The position numbers and the translations under genes are program-made. Shown in pieces: positions 1 through 6,643 of a stretch of DNA of 6,947 nucleotides. Source of the DNA: Aequorivita sp. (GTDB lineage Bacteria > Bacteroidota > Bacteroidia > Flavobacteriales > Flavobacteriaceae); the NCBI GenBank assembly GCA_020435865.1, contig JAGQYZ010000034.1:1-6947 (forward strand), read 5' to 3'. The notes beneath the pieces were generated by a model. It saw only the letters and a list, made by a program, of their open reading frames with translations, did no database searches and was not told where the DNA came from. How positions within the stretch are numbered: the stretch's first letter is position 1; every line of letters begins with the position of its first letter.

Positions 1-765
1 AAAATTGATGAATATGAAGAGTATTTGTTTATCGTTTTCAAAATGTTGCACTATGATGACGCCGAGCAGTTGACCAATGAACATGTGAGTATGGTGATGG
101 GAAAGGACTATGTAATCACTTTTCAAGAATCAGAGGGTGATGTTTTTGGCGATCTTCGCGAACGATTGGAACACGGAAGAGGAAGAATACGTGGGGCGGG
201 TTCAGATTACCTCATGTTTGCTATTTTGGATGCCATTGTTGATAATTACTTCACGGTCATTGAATTTTTAAGCAATAAAGTGGAATTATTGGAAGACAAA
301 CTTTTCGGTGATAATGAAGACCCAGATATCACTGAGGAAATACAAGATTTAAAAAAGGAAATTTTAAAAATTAGAAAGGCAGTAATTCCTCTGCGCGAAG
401 TGGTAAACCGATTGGAAAAAATAGAAACCCCACTCATAGAAGAACGCACCAACAAATACATTCGCGATTTGTACGATCATATTATACAAGTTAATGAAAG
501 CGTTGAAATATACCGCGATATGATTTGGGGCTTGATGGATATGTATATGACCACCATCAGCAACAAGATGAACGAAGTGATGAAAGTACTTACCATTATG
601 GCTTCCATCTTTATTCCTCTCACGTTTATGGCAGGTATTTATGGGATGAATTTTGAAAACATGCCTGAACTGCATTTCAAATACGGCTATTATTACCTCT
701 GGGGTGTGATGATCTTGGTTTTCATCGGAATGCTTTGGTATTTTAAAAGGAAAAAGTGGTTGTAG
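1..765 (+). CDS. corA: CorA-family Mg2+/Co2+ transporter, 5'-truncated by window edge
   Basis: Inner-membrane pentameric channel for Mg2+ (also Co2+/Ni2+) uptake. The frame is open from base 1 (KIDEYEEYLFIVFKML...), so the real start lies outside the window; the TTG at 25 is not a start. About 254 residues are visible, so roughly 60-100 N-terminal residues are missing against the usual CorA length. Seen in order: the end of the alpha/beta cytoplasmic domain; a long charged helical stalk (about residues 75-195 of the visible part, rich in E/K/I/L); TM1 ending in the signature Y-G-M-N (GMN at bases 643-651), followed by the typical FENMPEL periplasmic loop; TM2 (about 231-248); and a short basic C-terminus KRKKWL. 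GMN is the selectivity-filter motif of the family. The gene is intact to its TAG stop. No ion-responsive leader can be judged because the 5' end is missing. Family assignment is very safe; substrate preference is inferred. Confidence 0.94.
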   Translation, partial: KIDEYEEYLFIVFKMLHYDDAEQLTNEHVSMVMGKDYVITFQESEGDVFGDLRERLEHGRGRIRGAGSDYLMFAILDAIVDNYFTVIEFLSNKVELLEDKLFGDNEDPDITEEIQDLKKEILKIRKAVIPLREVVNRLEKIETPLIEERTNKYIRDLYDHIIQVNESVEIYRDMIWGLMDMYMTTISNKMNEVMKVLTIMASIFIPLTFMAGIYGMNFENMPELHFKYGYYYLWGVMILVFIGMLWYFKRKKWL

Positions 766-783
766 AGAAATTTACAGTTGCTG

Positions 784-813
784 GCCAAGTACTGCGCCTA
801 CCTCGAACTTGGC
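784..813. repeat. Inverted repeat between corA and phosphoesterase
   Basis: GCCAAGT (784-790) and ACTTGGC (807-813) are perfect 7-base inverted arms around a 16-base loop, 18 bases after the corA stop. No T-run follows on either strand, so it is not a standard intrinsic terminator. It could be a 3'-end processing hairpin for corA or an operator-like site upstream of the phosphoesterase. A 7-bp pairing can also occur by chance. The rest of 766-967 is AT-rich (especially 861-885), and I could not find a well-spaced Bacteroidota promoter pair (TTG / TAnnTTTG) in it. Confidence 0.35.
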
Positions 814-967
814 AATAAGATAAGGATCAAAGTAGTATTAGTATGAATTGGAAAGATATTGTTTATATTTTTTATATATTTACATAATCACTTCATTAGT
901 AGTAGTTAAACCTCCCCGGTTAATAATTGCAATTTCAATTTATGAATTCACCACTAATCCAATTATT

Positions 968-2389
968 ATGGCTACTTACAACATTACCCCTGAGCTTCAG
1001 GAACAATTAGATGATATCAATCAGAAATTTGAACAAGCCCATGCAGAAAAGGCTGAGTTATTTGCTACAAAACCTGAAGCCGATGCATTTTGGATCTATT
1101 TAAAGGCTTGCGAGCAATATCTAATTACAGGAACGCTAAACACACTCGAGTATGACCACGATATGGAAAACATACTGGCCTTGTACCACCTAAACAACCT
1201 CATTGACGAAGGTCATTTAACCAAACTTTTAAGAGACGTATATAGTCTGCCGCCAACAGCAGTTACCGCAGAAATGATAGCGGAAAGCTGGAATTGGTCT
1301 GGCTGGGTAATGGGAGATGGTACTATTTACTCAGCATCAAGGTATTGTCAGCTGGATTACCGCTGGACCTTGGTAATGGCATATTATTACTATTATAAGT
1401 TACGTCCAGATAAAAAACATCAATTTGTTCTTCCAGCACTGCATGTGCTAAACAAAACAATCCCAAACAATGCCAAAATTGCAATTATTGGCGATTGGGG
1501 CACTGGGGTTTGGCAAGATGGGAAAAAGGGTAAATGTCCTGCCCAACTGGTAATAGATGGACTTTTGGAGCTAAAACCTGATTATATTATTCATTTAGGA
1601 GATGTTTATTATGCAGGTACCGCAAAAGAAGAAAGGCAAAACCTGTTAAACATGCTGCCAGCAAGCTATAAAGACAAGGTTTTTACCATGAACAGCAACC
1701 ACGAAATGTATGATGGAGCCAATGGCCTGCTGGGAACTAGTTTAAAAGATCCAATGTTCAATCAGCAAGGGGGCAGTAGTTGTTTTTCATTGCCAATAGG
1801 CGACTGGATTTTTATAGGCTTAGATTCTGCTTATTACGACGATAGCTACCTTTATATGAAAGGCTCCCTTTGCAATGAGCAAGGTGGCAAAGAGCAGTTG
1901 AACTACTTAAAAGCCGCATACAAAACAGGCAAAAAGATATTTCTCTTAACCCATCACAATGGCATAGAAGTAGCCAAGAAAGGCCCAACACCAAATACAA
2001 CTTTGTGGAATCAGGTAACTGGGGCTATGAATCAAAACGTGCCCGACGCATGGTATTGGGGGCATGTGCATAACGGCATTGTGTACCGCGATGACCTTTC
2101 GTTCTACAACCAGAATAATCAAAATAATAAAACTTCCAAAATGCGGTGTTGTGGCCACGCCTCAATACCTTTTGGAAATGGATCCTATTTGGAAAATGCA
2201 AGCAAAGGAAACAATCCGGAAGTGCTGTATTATGCACATACCCAAATGCCAGACCCAACTGATGAGGTTCAAAAACTAAGGGTGGTTAACGGGTTTGCAG
2301 TAATAGAAATTAATGGTGCCGAAATGACTGAAGCATTTTATGAAGTCTCTAACGTAAAACCCAGTCCAACAAAAGTGTGGCCCCTATAA
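968..2389 (+). CDS. Calcineurin-like metallophosphoesterase, purple-acid-phosphatase type, cytoplasmic
   Basis: Predicted binuclear-metal phosphoesterase of 473 residues; substrate unknown. All five metal-ligand blocks are present in order: GDWG (D176), GDVYY (D212, with Y215 where purple acid phosphatases place the Fe(III)-binding Tyr), NSNHE (N244, H245), THHN (H329/H330) and GHVH (H366, H368). An extra conserved-looking RCCGH block (H397) follows. The third motif has Ser where GNH[D/E] is usual; from memory, NSNHEMY is normal in a bacterial subgroup of this superfamily. Residues 1 to about 165 contain no domain I recognise; they are aromatic-rich, with a run of five Tyr shortly before the catalytic domain. 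The start is the ATG at 968 (MATYNITPEL): the frame is open further up to a TTG at 848, but that stretch translates AT-rich intergenic DNA. With this start there is no signal peptide, unlike most purple acid phosphatases. It stands alone, 203 bases after corA and convergent with the next gene. Confidence 0.88.
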   Translation: MATYNITPELQEQLDDINQKFEQAHAEKAELFATKPEADAFWIYLKACEQYLITGTLNTLEYDHDMENILALYHLNNLIDEGHLTKLLRDVYSLPPTAVTAEMIAESWNWSGWVMGDGTIYSASRYCQLDYRWTLVMAYYYYYKLRPDKKHQFVLPALHVLNKTIPNNAKIAIIGDWGTGVWQDGKKGKCPAQLVIDGLLELKPDYIIHLGDVYYAGTAKEERQNLLNMLPASYKDKVFTMNSNHEMYDGANGLLGTSLKDPMFNQQGGSSCFSLPIGDWIFIGLDSAYYDDSYLYMKGSLCNEQGGKEQLNYLKAAYKTGKKIFLLTHHNGIEVAKKGPTPNTTLWNQVTGAMNQNVPDAWYWGHVHNGIVYRDDLSFYNQNNQNNKTSKMRCCGHASIPFGNGSYLENASKGNNPEVLYYAHTQMPDPTDEVQKLRVVNGFAVIEINGAEMTEAFYEVSNVKPSPTKVWPL

Positions 2390-2421
2390 TTTAACGAAGG
2401 CATATAAACGCAAGATATTAA

Positions 2422-4614
2422 CTAATTCTTTTGTGGCTTTTCTTTAAAATTCAAGTCCAATACATTAAAATTATTAGCAGCCTTTACCAAAAGGGTAGAG
2501 CCAATGGTTTCAAATAACTGATTGGTTTTTACTATAAATTCCGCTTGCTGTTCTATTTTATAATTGGGAATACCAACCAAAGTCAAATCGGTAGAACCAG
2601 AATTCTCCTTTATCAAATCATAAAATGCAGTTTGTTGAACAGCATTGTCAAGTATTTTAATCGCAATATTTACGCGTAAGTCCTCAACAAGCTTATATAT
2701 TTTATTGTAAATAATTGCATCGTCAACATTGTTGTTATTAACAAACAACACCCTAATACTGGTATTTTGCCATCGGGGAGAAGCTATAATAAAGCGCGCA
2801 ATATTGAGCATCATTTCTGCATTCTTGCTATCGGTTTCACGCCACCATAAATCAACCGTTTTATAGTTTCCAAATTTTGTTTTTTTATCAAAATCAAGAT
2901 ACAACAGGTTATAATCCAAATAAAGTAGGGTCTCTGTCATTTCCGCATATTCCTTGGAGTCTTCCAAGCCTTTGGGCCATCCCATCATAATGCTGTTGGG
3001 TTCTACGCCCGAAAAACCAAATGTTGTCGCAATGTTTTTTATCCCCGTATAAATGTTGTCCACTTTAATTTGTCTGGCAAAGATGCCCAGATCAGTGAAA
3101 ACTTCGTCCGAAACAATTTGCTCTGTTTTCTTGAGCGGCATCGTATTCTTTTTATCAACAATGAGCTTAAAATTGGTAACAATGCCCGTACGGCCAGATA
3201 CGGTTTTGCTCAATTCTAACAAATACGCTTGGTGCTCGCTTTGGCCACTAAATAAAATAATATTAGGATTCCAACTAGAATTCACTTCCGGATTGGCGTT
3301 TATTTTCTTTAAGCCTTTGTTCACGATGTTTTCCCAAACACTTCGCCACACATCGTTTGACTGTATTTTCACTTCCTTTCGCTGCAACCAAAAATACAAG
3401 CCACCAACAATGGTCAATGCCGCAAGCATGGCTAACATATCTAACTTAAACATAACGGCAAAACAGGCAAAAAAACCAAGCAAGCCAATCCAACGCTTTA
3501 TCTTAAAAGTAGGTTGAAAATCTGGATTTGCCCAGTTCTCTAGAAAAAAGGCAATATTGATAAAACCATAGGCCGTAAGGTAAAACATGGAAACCACCCG
3601 AGCAATAACATCCAATTTTCCAATCAAAATACCGGCTTCGGCAATCAAGAATACCATCATCAGCGCATGTACGGGTTCATTGTTGCGCCCCTTGCCTTTA
3701 GCAAATATTTTCGGCGTAACCTTGTCCATAGACATTGCCTGTAAAATTCTGGGGCCACCAAGAATACCACCCAATGCAGAAGATATAGTAGCACCCCATA
3801 TCCCAGCAACCACAGCAGGAGCAAAAAGCGCCATTTTCATTAAAATGTTATAATCAGTTTTTAAAGTTTCAGAATCAACGCTAAAGGCAATAAAAATGGC
3901 TAAGAAAATATAAACCACCAAGCCCACACCAATAGCCCACAATGTGCCTTTTGGAATGGATGTTTTGGGGTCTCTCAAATCACCACTCATGGCTATACCG
4001 GCAGTAAACCCTGTAACGGCAGGGAAAAATACGGCAAAAACAAATTCCATGTGCATAGCCCCTTTGGTTGCAAACATACTTACGGTTTCGGGTACAAAAT
4101 CCCGTGTTCCAAACAAAATGGAAACTATGGATACGGCAATGGCAGTTAAAATAAGATACTGCGTTTTTAAGGCGATGGAAGTGCTTATCAGTGCCAAAAT
4201 AGTAATGGAAACCAAAGCAAGGGTCCCAGTGATCCTGAAATCCGTAACGGTCATGCCAAAACCAAAATAAGCATTAAAGCTTTCAGCAAACCCTATTAAA
4301 TACAAAGCGATGGAAAGCGCCGTACCCACATAGAGCGCAATACCAATGGAACCGCCAATGGGAATGCCCATACTTCTGGAAAGCACATAATAAACCCCGC
4401 CAGCACCAATTTTTTTATCCGTTGCCACAGAAGAGATACTCAAACCGGTAGTTATTGAGATAACATGGGCTATGATTATAATTACAAGAGTACCTATCAA
4501 TCCCGCATTTCCAACCACCCAGCCCAAACGCATATACATAATAACACCCAAGATGGTAAGTAGGGAAGGTGTAAACACACCTGCAAAGGTTCCGAACTTT
4601 TTAATTTTTTCCAT
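2422..4614 (-). CDS. Cation-chloride cotransporter family protein (SLC12/NKCC-KCC-like, APC superfamily)
   Basis: A 730-residue membrane transporter predicted to couple Cl- to K+ and/or Na+ movement. Residues about 10-410 form the roughly 12-helix APC-fold core; 414-730 form the soluble CCC C-terminal domain. Family signatures: GVFTPSLLTILGV...RLGWVVG (12-35, TM1), GAGGVYYVLSRSMG (70-83), ALYLIGFAES (103-112, TM3), FFPAVTG...SGDLRDP...IPKGT (196-224, TM6), GRNNEP (309-314). By alignment from memory to human NKCC1, K+-site Y383, P496 and T499 correspond to Y105, P198 and T201, while N298 is Thr20. In the C-terminal domain, WNPN (448-451), GVEPNSIMMGW (536-546), TVDLWW (586-591) and PRWQNTSIRVLFV (613-625) mirror eukaryotic CCC blocks, so this is not a short amino-acid permease. 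Start ATG at 4612-4614 gives MEKIKKFG; the in-frame TTG 42 bases upstream would add an unlike tail. Ion selectivity cannot be fixed from sequence. It converges on the phosphoesterase gene with only 32 bases between stops and no visible terminator. Confidence 0.9.
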   Translation of the reverse strand: MEKIKKFGTFAGVFTPSLLTILGVIMYMRLGWVVGNAGLIGTLVIIIIAHVISITTGLSISSVATDKKIGAGGVYYVLSRSMGIPIGGSIGIALYVGTALSIALYLIGFAESFNAYFGFGMTVTDFRITGTLALVSITILALISTSIALKTQYLILTAIAVSIVSILFGTRDFVPETVSMFATKGAMHMEFVFAVFFPAVTGFTAGIAMSGDLRDPKTSIPKGTLWAIGVGLVVYIFLAIFIAFSVDSETLKTDYNILMKMALFAPAVVAGIWGATISSALGGILGGPRILQAMSMDKVTPKIFAKGKGRNNEPVHALMMVFLIAEAGILIGKLDVIARVVSMFYLTAYGFINIAFFLENWANPDFQPTFKIKRWIGLLGFFACFAVMFKLDMLAMLAALTIVGGLYFWLQRKEVKIQSNDVWRSVWENIVNKGLKKINANPEVNSSWNPNIILFSGQSEHQAYLLELSKTVSGRTGIVTNFKLIVDKKNTMPLKKTEQIVSDEVFTDLGIFARQIKVDNIYTGIKNIATTFGFSGVEPNSIMMGWPKGLEDSKEYAEMTETLLYLDYNLLYLDFDKKTKFGNYKTVDLWWRETDSKNAEMMLNIARFIIASPRWQNTSIRVLFVNNNNVDDAIIYNKIYKLVEDLRVNIAIKILDNAVQQTAFYDLIKENSGSTDLTLVGIPNYKIEQQAEFIVKTNQLFETIGSTLLVKAANNFNVLDLNFKEKPQKN

Positions 4615-4974
4615 GGAAAAAAGGGTTGTTTTAATTGGGTAAGTGAAGATAACCAATCTTTTTTATACCGCTTCTAAAACAATAACAAGTAGAAAGCTGC
4701 ATTGAATAATTTATTTGCTAATTTGAACAAAAAATTAAATAGCATCCATAAAAAACAAAAAACATGGTGGTGTACGGGTCGAGCACAATCGAAGTTGCAT
4801 TCCATTCGATAAAATAAATAGCGTCTTCGGACAATATTTGAAGCATTTCATACAAGTATAACCCTTTATTTTACAGTGTTTACGTACCTTAACCGTAAAT
4901 TTATAAAAAGTGCTATCAATCGTAAGAACAAACAATACTAAGTATTCGGAATTTATAGATAACAACTTACATAA
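4615..4974. other. AT-rich intergenic region between divergent genes
   Basis: This 360-base gap must hold the leader and promoter of the leftward cotransporter gene and anything driving the rightward tape-measure fragment. All three plus frames are broken by stops, and I see no further tape-measure coding sequence. TCGAGCACAATCGAAG at 4779-4794 contains two TCGA copies and differs by two G-to-A changes from TCGAGCGCAGTCGAAG, a motif I associate from memory with dispersed flavobacterial intergenic repeats. Partial promoter-like words occur, for example AATATTTG at 4833-4840 against TAnnTTTG, but none has a TTG at the right distance. No RNA gene was recognised. Confidence 0.6.
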
Positions 4975-5481
4975 GTGGAAGATCAAATATACATACATAA
5001 TTCAGGCGTAATCATTGCCTGGCCGTTTCTAACGCGCTTTTTTGAGCAGTTGCGTATGCTTGAAAATGGTGCTTTTATCAATTCGGAAAGCAGAAACAGG
5101 GGTGCGTATTTAATACAACAACTTGTGTATAATCATATTGATTTTCCAGAGCATGAGCTTGTGCTAAACAAACTATTGGTGGGAATGCCCATAGAAGACC
5201 AATTGGAGCCTATAACTGAATTGACACAGGAAGAAAAGGACTTAGCAGTAAGCCTTTTAAATGGGCTCATTCAAAACTGGGATAAATTGGGAAGTACTTC
5301 TATAGTAGGATTGCAAGAAGCCTTTATGCAACGCGATGGAGTTATTGGAATGAAAGCGGATAGTAATACGCTAAGTGTTGAAAAAAGGGGAGTTGATGTT
5401 CTATTGCAAACCATCCCTTGGAATATAAACCTAATTAAACTACCGTGGATGGAAAAACCAGTACATGTAGAATGGTATTAA
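4975..5481 (+). CDS. Contractile injection system tape-measure protein, C-terminal domain only (orphan fragment)
   Basis: 168 codons matching the conserved C-terminal region of CIS tape-measure proteins (Afp14/Pvc14 type, CIS_TMP family), which set tube length in extracellular contractile injection systems and related particles. Matching blocks: IYIHNSGVIIAWPFLTRFFE (5-24); a helical segment with EHELVLNKLLVGMP (59-72); LTQEEKDLAVSLLNGLIQNW (83-102); LGSTSIVGLQEAFMQRDG (105-122); VEKRGVDVLLQTIPWNI (135-151) with LPWM (156-159); and the terminal VHVEW (163-167). Family members I know are several hundred to over a thousand residues, so the N-terminal and central parts are absent. The only start that keeps the first conserved block is GTG at 4975, directly preceded by an in-frame TAA (4972-4974) and without an evident ribosome site; the next in-frame ATG (5056) would delete that block. 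No frameshift or stop breaks the frame, and its C-terminus is complete. It may be a pseudogene remnant or a small free-standing protein. The dehydrogenase starts 48 bases downstream. Confidence 0.8.
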   Translation: MEDQIYIHNSGVIIAWPFLTRFFEQLRMLENGAFINSESRNRGAYLIQQLVYNHIDFPEHELVLNKLLVGMPIEDQLEPITELTQEEKDLAVSLLNGLIQNWDKLGSTSIVGLQEAFMQRDGVIGMKADSNTLSVEKRGVDVLLQTIPWNINLIKLPWMEKPVHVEWY

Positions 5482-5529
5482 AAAAGAAAAGAAATAAATT
5501 TTTAATAATAACAATAAAATCAAGAAGCC

Positions 5530-6585
5530 ATGAAAACTAAAAGCGTTAAAGCATTCGGTAGCGAGTCCAACGTTGCAGATTTAAAACAAATGAACATCAA
5601 TAGAAGAGAAGTCACTACAAAAGATGTAGAGATTGATATTCTTTTTTGTGGTGTCTGTCATTCCGATTTGCATTTTGCGCGTAACGATTGGGGGATGACA
5701 CAATACCCGGTGGTGCCAGGTCACGAAATCGTGGGTAGGGTAACCCAAGTGGGGGCTGGCGTATCAAAATATAAAGTAGGCGACTTAGTAGCTGTGGGCT
5801 GCTTGGTAGATTCCTGCCAAACCTGCGACAATTGTAAAGCCGACTTAGAACAGTACTGCCCAGAATGGGTAGGAACCTATGGGGGCTACGATAAACATTT
5901 AGATACCACCACCCATGGAGGCTATTCCGAAACCATTGTAGTGGATGAAAAATTCGTGCTGCGCGTACCGGAAAATTTAGATCAGGCAGGGATTGCGCCT
6001 GTATTATGTGCTGGCATTACAACCTGGTCTCCATTACGCCACTGGAAAGTTGGTAAAGATAGTAAGGTAGCGGTAGTGGGCCTTGGCGGATTGGGCCATA
6101 TGGCCATTAAACTAGCACATGCACTGGGCGCACACGTTTCCTTGTTTTCACGCTCCAACAATAAAATTGCAGATGCAAAAGCATTGGGAGCAGATGAGGT
6201 TATTATTTCTACGGACGAAGCCCAAATGGAAAAGGCCATGGGGCGTTTTGATCTCATCATTGATACGGTTCCCTATGCACACGACTTAAACCCCTATGTA
6301 GGCACACTGAATACCAGCGGCACCTTGGTGGTAGTTGGCTATTTAGGCCCCTTAGACCCAATGTTGGTTACAGTACCATTGATTATGGGGCGTAAGTCCG
6401 TGGCAGGATCGTTGATTGGTGGCATTGCAGAAACACAGGAGCTATTGGATTTCTGTGGAAAACACAACATCACCTCAGATATCGAAGTCATAAAAATCCA
6501 AGATATCAACAAAGCCTACGAGCGTATGCTAAAAAGTGATGTAAAGTATCGTTTTGTAATCGATATGAAATCCCTTAAAAACTAA
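5530..6585 (+). CDS. Zinc-dependent alcohol dehydrogenase, YahK/cinnamyl-alcohol-dehydrogenase type
   Basis: Cytoplasmic medium-chain dehydrogenase/reductase of 351 residues, predicted to interconvert aldehydes and primary alcohols. It resembles E. coli YahK (about 349 residues) along its whole length. Catalytic zinc ligands: C43 (in CGVCHSD), H65-E66 (PGHE) and C160 (LLCAGIT-type block, here VLCAGIT). Structural zinc ligands: C96, C99, C102, C110. The Rossmann nucleotide loop is VGLGGLG (183-189). After the second strand comes SRS (207-209), with a basic residue and no acidic one where NAD-specific enzymes carry Asp, so NADPH use is inferred. The C-terminal YERMLKSDVKYRFVIDM is typical of the family. 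The ATG at 5530 fits the family N-terminus and follows an A/T-rich leader of the Bacteroidota kind with no strong Shine-Dalgarno. The 48-base gap to the upstream fragment could allow co-transcription, but no promoter was identified. A strong terminator follows. The physiological substrate, probably a broad range of aldehydes, is not readable here. Confidence 0.93.
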   Translation: MKTKSVKAFGSESNVADLKQMNINRREVTTKDVEIDILFCGVCHSDLHFARNDWGMTQYPVVPGHEIVGRVTQVGAGVSKYKVGDLVAVGCLVDSCQTCDNCKADLEQYCPEWVGTYGGYDKHLDTTTHGGYSETIVVDEKFVLRVPENLDQAGIAPVLCAGITTWSPLRHWKVGKDSKVAVVGLGGLGHMAIKLAHALGAHVSLFSRSNNKIADAKALGADEVIISTDEAQMEKAMGRFDLIIDTVPYAHDLNPYVGTLNTSGTLVVVGYLGPLDPMLVTVPLIMGRKSVAGSLIGGIAETQELLDFCGKHNITSDIEVIKIQDINKAYERMLKSDVKYRFVIDMKSLKN

Positions 6586-6606
6586 GTAGAATCAAGTATT
6601 AAAAAT

Positions 6607-6643
6607 AAAAAAATCATCTGTTTCACAGCAGATGATTTTTTTT
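6607..6643. terminator. Rho-independent terminator, probably bidirectional
   Basis: ATCATCTG (6613-6620) pairs perfectly with CAGATGAT (6629-6636) around an 8-base loop. It is flanked by a run of A on the left (6607-6613) and eight T on the right (6636-6643), which can extend the stem. It lies 21 bases after the dehydrogenase stop and so ends that transcript. Read leftward, the same stem is followed by TTTTTT, A, TTTT, so it could also stop a minus-strand transcript coming from the right edge. Confidence 0.88.

Noticed and set aside
859..882. Possible Bacteroidota promoter (TTG at 859-861, TATATTTA at 875-882)
   Set aside because: The spacing of 13 bases is well short of the usual 17-23, and the -7 element lacks its final G; poly-A/T sequence gives such matches easily.
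848..967. In-frame upstream extension of the phosphoesterase from TTG, with a hydrophobic stretch resembling a signal peptide
   Set aside because: It translates AT-rich intergenic DNA from a rare start, and the hydrophobic part is followed by about 20 atypical residues; ATG at 968 is a far better start.
3053..3517. 154-codon plus-strand frame opposite the cotransporter
   Set aside because: It is antisense to well-conserved CCC coding sequence and has no recognisable protein features.
4615..4656. In-frame extension of the cotransporter to a TTG start
   Set aside because: The added 14 residues look unlike the family, and ATG at 4612-4614 gives a normal N-terminus just before TM1.
4754..4861. 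Open plus-strand stretch considered as a frameshifted remnant of the missing tape-measure N-terminal part
   Set aside because: No tape-measure-like sequence is recognisable and it is followed by further stops in the same frame before the domain begins.
4735..4998. 87-codon minus-strand frame with several Cys residues
   Set aside because: It lies in the AT-rich divergent gap, overlaps the start of the tape-measure domain, has a CxxC-like cluster only by composition, and resembles no family I know.
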